Assembly: GCF_900107745.1 (NCBI RefSeq)
Contig: NZ_FNRO01000001.1
Span: 186,001-250,000 of the forward strand
DNA length: 64,000 nt
DNA from: Variovorax sp. YR216
GTDB lineage: Bacteria > Pseudomonadota > Gammaproteobacteria > Burkholderiales > Burkholderiaceae_C
Direction of reading: 5' to 3'
In this document: positions 29,815 through 39,528 of the stretch, in pieces
Numbering within the stretch: the stretch's first letter is position 1
Layout: every line of letters starts with the position of its first letter
Translations under genes and position numbers: made by a program
Notes under the pieces: model-generated
Database searches by the model: none
Seen by the model: the letters and a program-made list of their open reading frames with translations, nothing else
What the model was told of the DNA's origin: nothing

Positions 29815-30881
29815 TCGGGGCGGCACGTTCTCCCATCGAATGGCGCAAGGAGCTGTGGGGTTCGCCGCTGCGGGCGGTGTTCACCGTCGTGCTGGTGGCG
29901 GTGTTCGCCTGGGGCGGCTACTACCTCCTCGACTGGGCGGTGATCCACGCGGTGTTCCGGCCCGACGCACAAGCGTGCCGCGCCGTGCCGCACGGCGCGT
30001 GCTGGGGCGTGATCGCCGAGAAATGGCGGCCGATCCTGTTCGGCCGCTATCCGTATGAAGACCAATGGCGGCCGGCGGTCGCGGTGGTCGTGCTGTCGCT
30101 CACCACGATGCTGAGCGCGTGGCCGCGCACTTGGCGGTGGTGGCTCTTGCCTGTGTGGCTGGTTTCGCTCGTGTTCTTCCTGGTGCTGATGCGCGGCGGC
30201 GTGCTGGGACTCGAATCCGTGCCGACGAACCGCTGGGGCGGCCTGCCGCTGACCATCGGGCTCGCGGTGGTCGGCCTGGCCCTGGCGTTTCCGCTTTCGC
30301 TGGCGCTGGCACTGGGCAGGCGTTCGCAATGGCCGGTGATGCGGACGCTCTGCGCCACCTACATCGAGCTGGTGCGCGGCGTGCCGTTGATCTCGGTGCT
30401 GTTCATGGCCTCGTTCCTGTTGCCGCTGCTCTGGCCGGCGGGTTGGCAGCCCGATGTGCTGCTGCGCGTGCTGGCAGGACTGTCGCTGTTCGTCGCGGCC
30501 TATCTGGCGGAGATCATCCGCGGCGGCCTCCAGGCCGTGCCGCGCGGCCAGACCGAAGTGGCGATGGCGCTCGGTTTCGGCCGCTGGCCTGTGCAGCGCG
30601 ACATCGTGCTGCCGCAGGCCCTGCGGCTGGTCGTCCCCGCACTGACCAACAGCGTGGTTGGCACCCTGAAAGACACCTCGCTGGTCACCGTCGTCGGGTT
30701 GTTCGAGCTCACCGGTGCCCTGGGCCTCGCGCTTGGGGGTGATCCAACCTGGCGCCCGTTTTACCTGGAGGGCTACCTGTTCATCGCGCTGGTGTACTGG
30801 GTGCTGTGCTTCGGACTGTCCCGCTACAGCGCCTGGCTGGAGCGACGGCTCGCTGCGGGACACGTGCAGCCGGAGCCCTGA
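29805..30881 (+). CDS. aapM: General L-amino acid ABC transporter, permease AapM/BztC
   Basis: This second permease (358 residues from ATG 29805) has the AapM pattern: an N-terminal membrane pair, several extra helices up to about 160, then YIELVRGVPLISVLFMASF and the C-terminal loop MALGFGRWPVQRDIVLPQALRL. ATG 29805 lies inside the aapQ end; a TTG at 29811 overlaps the aapQ TGA as TTGA and has GAGG upstream, so it is an equally good start. The aapP ATPase expected next is absent: the gene downstream is a minus-strand PPC protein that touches this stop. Confidence 0.91.
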   Translation: MALIGAARSPIEWRKELWGSPLRAVFTVVLVAVFAWGGYYLLDWAVIHAVFRPDAQACRAVPHGACWGVIAEKWRPILFGRYPYEDQWRPAVAVVVLSLTTMLSAWPRTWRWWLLPVWLVSLVFFLVLMRGGVLGLESVPTNRWGGLPLTIGLAVVGLALAFPLSLALALGRRSQWPVMRTLCATYIELVRGVPLISVLFMASFLLPLLWPAGWQPDVLLRVLAGLSLFVAAYLAEIIRGGLQAVPRGQTEVAMALGFGRWPVQRDIVLPQALRLVVPALTNSVVGTLKDTSLVTVVGLFELTGALGLALGGDPTWRPFYLEGYLFIALVYWVLCFGLSRYSAWLERRLAAGHVQPEP

Positions 30882-31277
30882 TCAGGCCTTGCGGATCACC
30901 AGTTCGGCATAGCCGGTGAGCGCGTCCGGCTCGCGGCTGAAGCGCCATTCGGGCAGCCACGCAACCAGCAGTTCGGCCGTCGTGCGGACGATGCAGCCCG
31001 GTGCGACATGGCCGCCGAGCACCTGCCCGTCTGCGTCCGCGATGCTCATGTGCAGATGCGAGCCATCGGCGGAGAGCGTTCCGCAGAGCGTCAGGATCTC
31101 CAGGTCGCCGTCCAACGATTGCGGTTCCTCGGCGCCGGCAAGGCGCAGACGCGCGGCGCTCAGGCTGCCGATGCCTGCCACGACGAATGCGGCTTCGCAT
31201 CCGTGCGTTGCGCGGGCCGCATCGAGCGCGGCGCGAAGGTCGTCACCGGGGTTCAGGCGCAGCGGGGCGGCATCCAA
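30882..31277 (-). CDS. PPC/DUF296 domain protein
   Basis: This 131-residue protein forms one PPC (plant and prokaryote conserved, DUF296) domain. Hallmarks are RLNPGDDLRAAL, SLSAARLRLAG, EILTLCGTLS and GSHLHMSIADADGQVLGGH, where the His residues line a putative metal or ligand site. In plants this domain sits in AT-hook proteins; bacterial single-domain members are trimers of unclear role. The stop codon directly abuts the stop of aapM. The start at 31277 lies near the dispersed repeat that ends glnD. Confidence 0.88.
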   Translation of the reverse strand: MDAAPLRLNPGDDLRAALDAARATHGCEAAFVVAGIGSLSAARLRLAGAEEPQSLDGDLEILTLCGTLSADGSHLHMSIADADGQVLGGHVAPGCIVRTTAELLVAWLPEWRFSREPDALTGYAELVIRKA

Positions 31278-31352
31278 GATCGGCGCCTCGTACTAGTTTT
31301 CCACCACGCTGTCGCGCGACCCGCGACGCCTGAAACCGACACAGCCGAGGCG

Positions 31353-31450
31353 AGGAACCCCGCGGAACCGGCTTTGCCGGGCCGCCGGGGTTGCCCCCTG
31401 CAAGGGGGTGTCCGAGCCACACGCAGTGGGCGAGGCTGGGGGTGGGCTTC
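31353..31450 (+). repeat. Dispersed GC-rich intergenic repeat, copy 2
   Basis: The order CCCCGCGGAACCGGCT, GCCGGGCCGCCGGGGTTGCC, CCCTGCAAGGGGGTG and a tail GCGAGGCTGGGGG appears here. It matches, in reverse complement, the element at 61460-61556 over nearly its full length by eye. It lies between the glnD stop (31453) and the PPC gene start and can fold into several GC hairpins, so it may also act as the glnD terminator region. Confidence 0.75.
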
Positions 31451-31452
31451 AT

Positions 31453-34038
31453 TCATGCCGCGAGCGCGTCCAGCAGCTCGGTTTCGATCGCCGCCTGAGC
31501 GCGCTGGCCCTGCAGTTCGGGCCCGCTGATCAGGAAGGTGTCTTCCACGCGTTCGCCGAGCGTGGTGACCTTGGCGAGCTGCAGGTTCAGGTGATGCCGT
31601 GCCAGCACCCGCGCCACCGAGTAGAGCAGCCCCGCGCGGTCGCTCGCGGAGATGTTGAGCAGCCAGCGCTGTGCCTTTTCGTCCGGCAGCAGGCTGACGC
31701 GCGGCTTGATTGGGAAGCTGCGCACCCGCCGCGACACGCGGCCCTTGCTCGGCGTTGGCAGCGGCCCGGCTTCGCTCAGGGCCTTGGCGAGGCCGGCCTC
31801 GACCATGTTGATGAGGTCGCGGTAGTGCTCCGGGATGAAGGTCGTGATGACCTGGAAGGTGTCCAGCGCGAAGCCGTTGCTCGTCGTGTACACCTTGGCG
31901 TCGAGGATGCTGAACGACGCCTGGTCGAAGTAGCCGCAGATGCGCACGAACAGGTCCGGCTGGTCGGGCGTGTAGACGGCTACCTGCAGGCCTTCGCCCA
32001 CCGGAGAGATCCGCGCGCGCACGATCGGCGGCCGGTGCAGGTCGACCGGAACACCCGCGGGCGGCACATGGTAGGAGAGCTGCCGCGCGTGCCATGCGAT
32101 TTCGGAAGGATCGTGGCGCATGAAGTAGCTCACGTCGAGCGTGTCCCACAGCGCCTTGTGCGCATCGAGGGGCTCGGCATGGAGCGCGAGTTGCGCGATC
32201 GCGTCGCGCTTGCGCGCTTCGATCTCGGCACCCGGATCGGGCATGCGTCCGCCCAATGCGCGCAGGGTGAAGCGGTAGAGGTCTTCGAGCAGCTTGCCCT
32301 TCCACGCATTCCACACGCGCGGCGAGGTGCCGCGGATGTCGGCCACGGTGAGCAGGTAGAGGGCAGTCAGGTAGCGCTCGTTGCCCACGCGCTTCGCGAA
32401 AGCGCCGATCACCTCCGGATCGCCGAGGTCCTGCTTCTGCGCGACCTGGCTCATCACCAGATGTTCGGCGACAAGGAATTCGATCAGCTTGGCGTCTTCG
32501 CGGGCGATCTCGTGCTGGCGGCAGAAGCGCCGCACATCGCGCGCGCCCAGCGTCGAATGGTCGCCGCCGCGGCCCTTGGCGATGTCGTGGAAGAGCGCTG
32601 CGATATAGAGGATCCAGGGCTTGTCCCATCCTGCCGCCAGCTGGGAGCAGCCGGGGTATTCATGCGCATGCTCCGCGATGAAGAAGCGCCGCACATTGCG
32701 CAGCACCATCAGGATGTGCTGGTCCACCGTGTAGACGTGGAACAGGTCGTGCTGCATTTGCCCCACGATGCTGCGGAACACGCGCAGGTAGCGACCCAGC
32801 ACCGAGGTCTGGTTCATGAGCCGCAGCGCGTGCGTGATGCCGCGCGGTTGCAGCAGCATCCGCATGAAGGTCTTGTGGTTCTCCGGGTCGTTGCGGAACT
32901 TGCTGTCCATCACGTGCCGCGCGTTGTAGAGCGCGCGCAGCGTGCGGGCCGACAGGCCCGTGACGCCGATCGTCTTCTGGTAGAGCAGGAACGTCTCGAG
33001 GATCGCGTGCGGCTCCTTGAGGTAGAGGTCGTCGCTCGCGACCTCGATCATTCCGCCCTTTTCGAAGAAGCGTTCGTTGATCGGCGTGGGCTGGTCGGCC
33101 TGCGGCTGCAGCCGGTCGGCAATGTTGAGCAGCAGGATCTGGTTGAGTTGCGACACCGCCTTGGCGGCCCAGTAATAGCGCCGCATCAGCGCCTCGCTGG
33201 CCTTGCGCTGCGATTCGCCCACGTAGCCGAAGGTCGCCGCGACGGCGGTCTGCAGGTCGAACACCAGCCGGTCCTCGCGGCGGTTCGCGGTCACGTGCAG
33301 GCGGGCGCGGATCAGGCTGAGCAAGGCCTCGTTGCGCTTGATCTGCTGCACTTCGAAGGTGGTGGCGAGACCGTTCTTCGCGAGGTCGTCCCAGCGTTTG
33401 CCGAACCCGGCCGCCTTGGTCGCCCACAGGATGATCTGCAGATCGCGCAGGCCTCCGGGCGATTCCTTGCAGTTGGGCTCCAGGGCGTAGGGCGTGTTCT
33501 CGAACTTCTGGTGGCGGTGACGCATCTCCTGCGTCTTGGCCGTGAAGAAGGCCTGTGGATCGATGGCCGCGAGGAAGCGCTTGCGGAAGCCCGCGTAGAG
33601 CTTCTTGTCGCCGGCGATCAGGCGCGATTCCAGCAGCGACGTCTGGACGGTCACGTCCTTTGCCGCCTCGGCCAGGCACTCGGAGACGGTCCGCACGCTG
33701 GAGCCGATCTCCAGGCCGGCGTCCCAGCAGCGGCCGATGAAGGCCTCGACGCGTGCGGGTTCGATCTGGGCGCCTCCCTCGGGAAGCAGCAGCAGCACGT
33801 CGACGTCGGAGTAGGGGAAGAGCTCGCCCCGCCCGAACCCGCCGACCGCCACGAGGGCGGCCTCGTTGCCGAAGTCTGCATCGGTCCAGAGGGCGGTCAG
33901 CGTCTCGTCCGCCAGCGCAGCGAGCTGGCGCAGCACGGTGTGGACGCTGCGCGTCGGGGCGCGGGCGCTGCGGAGCTGGTCGAACAGCGCCAGCTTGTGC
34001 GTCCGATAGGCGTCGCGCAGCGATGGGATGTCCATCAT
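31453..34038 (-). CDS. glnD: Bifunctional uridylyltransferase/uridylyl-removing enzyme GlnD
   Basis: GlnD senses glutamine and adds or removes UMP on PII proteins to control nitrogen assimilation. The 861-residue chain has the nucleotidyltransferase motif GGFGRGELFPYSDVD (66-80, metal-binding Asp78 and Asp80), a central PII-UTase region, an HD domain with LFHDIAKGRGGDHS (about residue 480), and two C-terminal ACT domains (the second includes SASDRAGLLYSVARVL). ATG 34038 is preceded by AGGGGA, and a second ATG follows directly. It lies 26 bases after map, probably co-transcribed. Confidence 0.96.
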   Translation of the reverse strand: MMDIPSLRDAYRTHKLALFDQLRSARAPTRSVHTVLRQLAALADETLTALWTDADFGNEAALVAVGGFGRGELFPYSDVDVLLLLPEGGAQIEPARVEAFIGRCWDAGLEIGSSVRTVSECLAEAAKDVTVQTSLLESRLIAGDKKLYAGFRKRFLAAIDPQAFFTAKTQEMRHRHQKFENTPYALEPNCKESPGGLRDLQIILWATKAAGFGKRWDDLAKNGLATTFEVQQIKRNEALLSLIRARLHVTANRREDRLVFDLQTAVAATFGYVGESQRKASEALMRRYYWAAKAVSQLNQILLLNIADRLQPQADQPTPINERFFEKGGMIEVASDDLYLKEPHAILETFLLYQKTIGVTGLSARTLRALYNARHVMDSKFRNDPENHKTFMRMLLQPRGITHALRLMNQTSVLGRYLRVFRSIVGQMQHDLFHVYTVDQHILMVLRNVRRFFIAEHAHEYPGCSQLAAGWDKPWILYIAALFHDIAKGRGGDHSTLGARDVRRFCRQHEIAREDAKLIEFLVAEHLVMSQVAQKQDLGDPEVIGAFAKRVGNERYLTALYLLTVADIRGTSPRVWNAWKGKLLEDLYRFTLRALGGRMPDPGAEIEARKRDAIAQLALHAEPLDAHKALWDTLDVSYFMRHDPSEIAWHARQLSYHVPPAGVPVDLHRPPIVRARISPVGEGLQVAVYTPDQPDLFVRICGYFDQASFSILDAKVYTTSNGFALDTFQVITTFIPEHYRDLINMVEAGLAKALSEAGPLPTPSKGRVSRRVRSFPIKPRVSLLPDEKAQRWLLNISASDRAGLLYSVARVLARHHLNLQLAKVTTLGERVEDTFLISGPELQGQRAQAAIETELLDALAA

Positions 34039-34064
34039 GGCTCCCCTGAAGAGCACGCGCGGTG

Positions 34065-34889
34065 TCAAGCCGCGTCGGTCACGAAGGCGGGGGGCGGCGG
34101 GCTTCCGGCCGACAGCGTGAGCACCTCGTAGCCGGTCTCGGTGACCAGCACGGTGTGTTCCCACTGCGCGGACAGCGAATGGTCGCGCGTGACGATCGTC
34201 CAGCCGTCGTACTGGCCGCCCTTGGCGTCTTCCTTGATCTCGCGCTTGCCGGCGTTGATCATCGGCTCGATGGTGAAGGTCATGCCGGGCTTGAGTTCTT
34301 CGAGGGTGCCGGGACGGCCGTAGTGCAGCACCTGCGGCTCCTCGTGGAATCCGCGCCCGATCCCGTGGCCGCAGAACTCGCGCACCACCGAGAAGCCGTT
34401 GCCTTCGGCAAAGCGCTGGATCGCATGGCCGATGTCCCCGAGGTGGACACCCGGCTTGACCTTCACGATGCCGTGCCACATGGCTTCGTACGTCATTGCG
34501 CACAGGCGCTTGGCCGCGATCGAGGCGTCGCCGACGATGAACATGCGGCTGGTGTCGCCGTGCCAGCCGTCCTTGATGACCGTGATGTCGAGGTTGACGA
34601 TGTCGCCCTTCTTGAGCGGCTTGTCGTTCGGGATGCCGTGGCAGACCACGTGGTTGACCGAGGTGCAGATCGACTTCGGATAGGGCACGCTGCTCGCGCC
34701 CATGTAGTTCAGCGGCGCGGGGATCGCGCCCTGGACCTGCGTGATGTAGTCGTGGGCGAGCTTGTCGATCTCGTTGGTGGTGACGCCGGGCTTCATGTGG
34801 GGGGTCAGGTAGTCCAGCACTTCGGATGCGAGGCGGCACGCCACGCGCATCCCGGCCACGCCTTCGGCGTCTTTGTAGGTAATGCTCAT
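34065..34889 (-). CDS. map: Methionine aminopeptidase, type I
   Basis: Map removes the initiator methionine from new proteins. This 274-residue type Ia enzyme has the pita-bread fold motifs NLDITVIKDGWHGDTSRMF (two metal-ligand Asp), CGHGIGRGFHEEP (metal-ligand His) and MTFTIEPMI (metal-ligand Glu), and a final Glu in WEHTVLVTE. It is slightly longer than E. coli Map (264 residues). It sits upstream of glnD on the same strand and is divergent from purL; in many proteobacteria map and glnD flank rpsB, which is not here. Confidence 0.96.
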   Translation of the reverse strand: MSITYKDAEGVAGMRVACRLASEVLDYLTPHMKPGVTTNEIDKLAHDYITQVQGAIPAPLNYMGASSVPYPKSICTSVNHVVCHGIPNDKPLKKGDIVNLDITVIKDGWHGDTSRMFIVGDASIAAKRLCAMTYEAMWHGIVKVKPGVHLGDIGHAIQRFAEGNGFSVVREFCGHGIGRGFHEEPQVLHYGRPGTLEELKPGMTFTIEPMINAGKREIKEDAKGGQYDGWTIVTRDHSLSAQWEHTVLVTETGYEVLTLSAGSPPPPAFVTDAA

Positions 34890-34922
34890 GGGCCGGAATT
34901 ATCCCATTGACACCTCAATATT

Positions 34923-34996
34923 GCCCCGGTGCTCGGCACTTCGTGTCCTCGCGGCCCCCGAGGGGCTGCGGCCACCTTGGGAGCGGCCCGGCGGTG
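34923..34996 (-). repeat. Dispersed GC-rich intergenic repeat, copy 3
   Basis: GCTCGGCACTTCGTGTC, then GGCCCCCGAGGGGCTGCGGCC and AGCGGCCCGGCGG occur in the same order as in the copy at 61460-61556 (GCTCGCGCACTTCGTGTC ... AGCGGCCCGGCGG). It fills the map/purL divergent gap and its right end supplies the -35 box of the candidate purL promoter. Confidence 0.7.
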
Positions 34997-35005
34997 GCCT
35001 AAAAT
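34977..35005 (+). promoter_or_regulatory. Candidate sigma-70 promoter of purL
   Basis: TTGGGA (34977-34982), a 17-base spacer and TAAAAT (35000-35005) make a good sigma-70 match. Transcription would start near 35012. This leaves only about 9 bases before the ATG at 35021 but a normal leader before the GTG at 35093, which helps choose the purL start. Confidence 0.65.
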
Positions 35006-35092
35006 TCAGGGTTCGCGCGGATGGCCCCAGTCAGCGGCTGCCGCCCTCTACGCATTCTTCATCCTCAATCCGGCCAGCCGGCCAACCCGAAC

Positions 35093-38000
35093 GTGACGTT
35101 GCCCGTGAACCCGTCTTCCCATCCCGCCCATGTGGTGACCTTCTTCGAGGGCGGCAGCGCACTCAGCGACTTCCGGGCCCGGCAACTGCTGCCGAAGCTC
35201 CAGGCCGTGGAGCCCCGCATCGAGGGCGTCAGCGCCCGGTTCGTGCACCTGGTCAGCACAGACAAGGCGCCGGACGCGGCGGCCCGTGAGCAGTTTTCGG
35301 CGCTCCTGGGCTATGGCGAGCCCTTCGTCGCGCCGGCGAAGACTGGCCCGACCGTCGTGGTCACGCCGCGCCTGGGCACCGTGTCGCCCTGGGCATCCAA
35401 GGCCACCGACATCGTCCACAACTGCGGGCTGGCCTTGCACCGGGTCGAGCGGGTCACGGAATACCACCTGACGCTCAAGGCGCCGCTCCTGGACAAGGCG
35501 CTCGGCAAGTCCGCCTCGCTCGATGGCGACAGGTTCGCTGCCGTCGCGGCGCTTCTCCATGACCGGATGACCGAGTCCGTGCTGCCGCGGCTCGACGAGG
35601 CGGCCGGCCTCTTCGCCGAGCTCCCGCCGCAGCCGATGGCCCACGTCGACGTGCAGGGTGGCGGCCGCGCAGCCCTGGTCGAAGCCAACAGGACCTTCGG
35701 CCTTGCGCTGGCCGAGGACGAGATCGACTACCTCGTCGACGCTTTCACCAAGCTGGGCCGCAACCCGAGCGACGTCGAGCTGATGATGTTCGCGCAGGCC
35801 AACAGCGAGCACTGCCGCCACAAGATCTTCAACGCCGACTTCATCATCGATGGCCAGCCGCAGCCGCAGAGCCTGTTCTCGATGATCCGGCACACCGAGC
35901 GCCAGAACCCGCAGCACACCATCGTGGCCTATGCGGACAACGCCTCGATCATGGAAGGCCATCCGGTCGAGCGCTTCGTGGCGGCGGCCGGTTCGGCCCG
36001 CTATGGCAAGACCGACGCGACCCACCATGTGCTCATGAAGGTCGAGACGCACAACCACCCGACGGCGATTTCCCCGTTCCCCGGCGCATCGACTGGCGCC
36101 GGCGGCGAGATCCGCGACGAAGGCGCCACTGGGCGCGGCTCCAAGCCCAAGGCGGGCCTGACCGGCTTCACCGTCTCGAAGCTCTGGCCGAAGGAGGGCA
36201 GCTACGGCAAGCCCGGGCACATCGCCAGCCCGCTGCAGATCATGACCGAGGGGCCGCTCGGCGGCGCCGCCTTCAACAACGAATTCGGCCGTCCCAACCT
36301 GCTGGGCTATTTCCGCGAATACGAACAGACCGCGGCGAGCGACGTCGACACCGTGCAGCGCGGCTACCACAAGCCGATCATGATCGCCGGTGGCCTGGGC
36401 AGCATCGACGCCGGGCAGACGAAGAAGATCCTGTTCCCGGCCGGCACGCTGCTGGTCCAGCTCGGCGGTCCAGGCATGCGCATCGGCATGGGCGGCAGCG
36501 CCGCCAGCTCTATGGCGACCGGCGCGAATGCGGCCGAGCTCGACTTCGACTCCGTCCAGCGCGGGAACCCCGAGATCGAGCGCCGTGCGCAGGAAGTCAT
36601 CAACCACTGCTGGCAGCAGGGCGAAGCCAACCCGATCCTCGCGATCCACGACGTCGGCGCGGGCGGCCTGAGCAACGCGTTCCCCGAGATCACCAACGAC
36701 GCCGGCCGCGGCGCACGCTTCGACTTGCGCGCGGTGCCGCTCGAAGAGTCCGGCATGGCGCCCAAGGAAATCTGGTGCAACGAGAGCCAGGAGCGCTATG
36801 TGCTTGCGATCGCGCCCGAGTCGCTCGACCTGTTCCGCGGCTTCTGCGAGCGTGAGCGCTGCCCGTTTGCCGTCGTCGGCGTTGCCACCGACGAGCGCCG
36901 GCTGCTGCTGGCCGACGAGGGTGCCGAGGACCAGCCGGTCGACATGCCGATGGACGTGCTGCTCGGCAAGCCGCCGAAGATGCTGCGCGATGTGAAGTCG
37001 ATCGCGCGCCGGTTCCAGCCGCTCGACCTGACCGGCGTCGACCTGCAGAAGGCCGCGATCGACGTGCTTTCGCACCCGACCGTGGCTTCGAAGCGCTTCC
37101 TGGTCACGATCGGCGACCGCACGGTCGGCGGGCTCAGCCACCGCGACCAGATGGTCGGACCGTGGCAGGTGCCGGTGGCCGATTGCGCGGTCACGCTGGC
37201 CGACTACAGAGGTTTCGCCGGCGAGGCGATGAGCATGGGCGAGCGCACGCCGCTGGCGGCGCTCGACGCGCCGGCTTCCGGCCGCATGGCGGTGGCCGAG
37301 GCGATCACGAACCTGCTGGCCGCGCCGATCGAGCTGTCGCGCGTCAAGCTCTCTGCCAACTGGATGGCTGCCTGTGGCGAGCCCGGCGAAGACGCGGCGC
37401 TCTATGAAACCGTGAAGGCGGTCGGCCTCGAACTCTGCCCGGCGCTCGGCATTTCGATCCCGGTCGGCAAGGATTCGCTGTCCATGCGCACGCAATGGAA
37501 CGACGGCGGCACCGACAAGAAGGTGACTTCGCCGGTCAGCCTGATCGTCAGCGCCTTCGTAACGCTGGCCGACGTGCGCGGCACGCTCACGCCGCAACTC
37601 GACGCCGCCGAGCCGGACAGCACGCTGGTGCTCATCGACCTCGGCCGCGGCAAGCTCCGCATGGCCGGCAGCATCCTGGCCCAGACGCTGGAGCAGAGCG
37701 GCGACGCCGTGCCTGATCTCGACGATCCGCAGGATCTCGTGAAGCTGGTGAGCGCAGTCAACGCCCTGCGCGCGGAGGGCAAGATCCTCGCGATGCACGA
37801 CCGGAGCGACGGCGGCCTGTTCGCTGCAGCGTGCGAAATGGCTTTCGCGGGCCAGGTCGGGGTTGCGCTCAATGTCGACATGCTGGTCACCGAGGGCGAC
37901 GGCATCAGCGACAGCCGCGCCGAGTACGGCGATGCCAAGAACTGGGCCGGACAGGTCAGCGCACGGCGCGAGGAGCTCACGCTCAAGGCGCTCTTCAACG

Positions 38001-39130
38001 AAGAGCTCGGCATGCTGCTGCAGGTGCGCACCGCGGACCGCAACGACGTCATGCAGACCCTGCGCGCGCACGGCCTGAGCGCGCACAGCCACTTCGTCGG
38101 CAAGACCCGGCCCGAGAGCTCGTCGATGGACGCCGGCAAGGGCAAGGTCGAGGTGTGGCGCGATGCGAAGTCGGTCTTCAGCGCGAGCCTCAGCGACCTG
38201 CACCAGGTCTGGGATTCGGTGAGCTGGAAGATCTGCCGCGAGCGCGACAACCCCGCCTGCGCCGACGCCGAGCACGCGGCGGCGGGTGATCCGCAGGACC
38301 CCGGCATGCATGTGCATCTGACCGCAGGCGTCGAGGAAAACGTTGCCGCGCCGTACCTGAATCTCGCGCGCCCCAAGGTTGCGATCCTGCGCGAGCAAGG
38401 CGTCAATTCGCACGTCGAAATGGCCTACGCCTTCACCGAGGCCGGCTTCGAGGCCTTCGACGTCCACATGACCGATCTGCAGACGGGCAGGGCGGACCTG
38501 GCCGACTTCAAGGGCGTCGTCGCCTGCGGCGGCTTCAGCTACGGCGACACGCTCGGCGCCGGCATCGGCTGGGCGCGGAGCATCACCTTCAACCCGCGCC
38601 TGGCGGAGCAGTTCAAGGCCTTCTTTGGCCGCAGCGACACCTTCGGCCTGGGCGTGTGCAATGGCTGCCAGATGTTTGCCGAGCTGGCGGACATCATTCC
38701 GGGCGCCGAAGCCTGGCCGCGCTTCACCACCAACCAGAGCGAGCGTTTCGAGGCCCGCCTGTCGATGGTCGAGGTGCTTGATTCGCCGAGCCTCTTCTTT
38801 GCTGGCATGGCCGGCAGCCGCCTGCCGATCGCGGTCGCGCACGGCGAGGGCTACGCCAACTTCCGCCATCGCGGCGACCCGGCCAAGGCGATCGCGGCAA
38901 TGCGCTACGTGGACAACCACGGTCAGCCTACCGAGCGCTACCCCTTCAACCCCAACGGCAGCGCAGGCGGCCTGACTTCGGTCACGACGCCCGATGGCCG
39001 CTTCACCGCGCTCATGCCGCACCCGGAGCGCGTTTTCCGCAACATCCAGATGAGCTGGACCTCGGGCGACCGAAGCGCGCTCAGCCCGTGGATGCGGATC
39101 TGGCGCAACGCGCGCAAGTGGGTCGGCTGA
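35093..39130 (+). CDS. purL: Phosphoribosylformylglycinamidine synthase (large, fused form)
   Basis: PurL carries out the fourth step of purine synthesis, turning FGAR into FGAM with ATP and glutamine. This is the single-chain proteobacterial form: an N-terminal PurS-like part, two AIRS-type ATP-binding halves ([19 protein letters not shown] and [16 protein letters not shown] mark the first), and a C-terminal class I glutaminase with the nucleophile Cys in [11 protein letters not shown] (about residue 1187) and His/Glu in LMPHPER. From GTG 35093 it has 1345 residues, against 1295 in E. coli. An ATG at 35021 is in frame but lies too near the promoter; the exact start is uncertain. Confidence 0.95.
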   Translation: MTLPVNPSSHPAHVVTFFEGGSALSDFRARQLLPKLQAVEPRIEGVSARFVHLVSTDKAPDAAAREQFSALLGYGEPFVAPAKTGPTVVVTPRLGTVSPWASKATDIVHNCGLALHRVERVTEYHLTLKAPLLDKALGKSASLDGDRFAAVAALLHDRMTESVLPRLDEAAGLFAELPPQPMAHVDVQGGGRAALVEANRTFGLALAEDEIDYLVDAFTKLGRNPSDVELMMFAQANSEHCRHKIFNADFIIDGQPQPQSLFSMIRHTERQNPQHTIVAYADNASIMEGHPVERFVAAAGSARYGKTDATHHVLMKVETHNHPTAISPFPGASTGAGGEIRDEGATGRGSKPKAGLTGFTVSKLWPKEGSYGKPGHIASPLQIMTEGPLGGAAFNNEFGRPNLLGYFREYEQTAASDVDTVQRGYHKPIMIAGGLGSIDAGQTKKILFPAGTLLVQLGGPGMRIGMGGSAASSMATGANAAELDFDSVQRGNPEIERRAQEVINHCWQQGEANPILAIHDVGAGGLSNAFPEITNDAGRGARFDLRAVPLEESGMAPKEIWCNESQERYVLAIAPESLDLFRGFCERERCPFAVVGVATDERRLLLADEGAEDQPVDMPMDVLLGKPPKMLRDVKSIARRFQPLDLTGVDLQKAAIDVLSHPTVASKRFLVTIGDRTVGGLSHRDQMVGPWQVPVADCAVTLADYRGFAGEAMSMGERTPLAALDAPASGRMAVAEAITNLLAAPIELSRVKLSANWMAACGEPGEDAALYETVKAVGLELCPALGISIPVGKDSLSMRTQWNDGGTDKKVTSPVSLIVSAFVTLADVRGTLTPQLDAAEPDSTLVLIDLGRGKLRMAGSILAQTLEQSGDAVPDLDDPQDLVKLVSAVNALRAEGKILAMHDRSDGGLFAAACEMAFAGQVGVALNVDMLVTEGDGISDSRAEYGDAKNWAGQVSARREELTLKALFNEELGMLLQVRTADRNDVMQTLRAHGLSAHSHFVGKTRPESSSMDAGKGKVEVWRDAKSVFSASLSDLHQVWDSVSWKICRERDNPACADAEHAAAGDPQDPGMHVHLTAGVEENVAAPYLNLARPKVAILREQGVNSHVEMAYAFTEAGFEAFDVHMTDLQTGRADLADFKGVVACGGFSYGDTLGAGIGWARSITFNPRLAEQFKAFFGRSDTFGLGVCNGCQMFAELADIIPGAEAWPRFTTNQSERFEARLSMVEVLDSPSLFFAGMAGSRLPIAVAHGEGYANFRHRGDPAKAIAAMRYVDNHGQPTERYPFNPNGSAGGLTSVTTPDGRFTALMPHPERVFRNIQMSWTSGDRSALSPWMRIWRNARKWVG

Positions 39131-39528
39131 CGCCGCCCGCTCCCTCACCCAGCGATTGATCCGGCCATGCCGTCGCCCTTCGGGGCGACTGCAGGGTCAC
39201 GCGTTCCTGCTCAGTCCATTGCGTCGGCTGCCGCCCTTGAGGGGCGCGCGGCCGCGTTCGCTTTCTCTGGGAATGTTCTCGTCATACATAGAGACATTTC
39301 TCTATTTTGAGACAGTTCTTATTCATTCGGTTTGGTCATTTATTTAAACTTGAGTCCATGGTTGAGTTGATCAATAAATATTGATTTCAAACGAAACCGA
39401 GGCGGGAAGACATCGCAAAGACAAGAATAATTAATTTGTGGATTTTTTCCTTTTGTTCGACGGCTCGAAATTTCAAAATCGAGCCATCAAATTCAAACGT
39501 TCAACATTTAAATTTAAAAGGTATTTCC
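39131..39528 (+). promoter_or_regulatory. AT-rich leader and control region of the fimbrial operon
   Basis: No gene is evident in these 398 bases. The first part is GC-rich and has a GTCGCCC-TTCG-GGGCGAC hairpin (39172-39189) after purL, without a T run. From about 39280 the composition turns strongly AT-rich, unlike the rest of the window. It holds a perfect dyad ATCAATA-AA-TATTGAT (39370-39385) and a leader hairpin GGCTCGA/TCGAGCC (39462-39468 and 39479-39485) about 45 bases before the fimbrin ATG. AT-rich leaders with such dyads are typical of H-NS-silenced and regulated fimbrial promoters; binding here is inference. Confidence 0.6.

Noticed and set aside
28845..30881. A 678-residue reading of the second amino-acid permease
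   Set aside because: The extra N-terminal part is a different frame of aapQ; the true permease begins near 29805.
31453..34839. An 1128-residue reading of GlnD
   Set aside because: The extra N-terminal stretch is antisense to map; ATG at 34038 with a good ribosome site gives the normal GlnD length.
35048..39148. Very long open frame (1366 codons) on the minus strand opposite purL
   Set aside because: It is the mirror of a GC-rich codon pattern in purL, has no recognisable domain, and its residue make-up (many Arg, Gly, His, Ala) is that of a shadow frame. The purL reading has clear motifs along its whole length.
39172..39189. UUCG hairpin after purL as an intrinsic terminator
   Set aside because: The stem is perfect with a TTCG loop, but no T run follows, so I list it only as part of the leader region.
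39166..39265. A fifth copy of the dispersed repeat after purL
   Set aside because: It has pairable C/G blocks (GCCCTTGAGGGGCGCG), but the ordered blocks of the other copies are not clear enough to group it.
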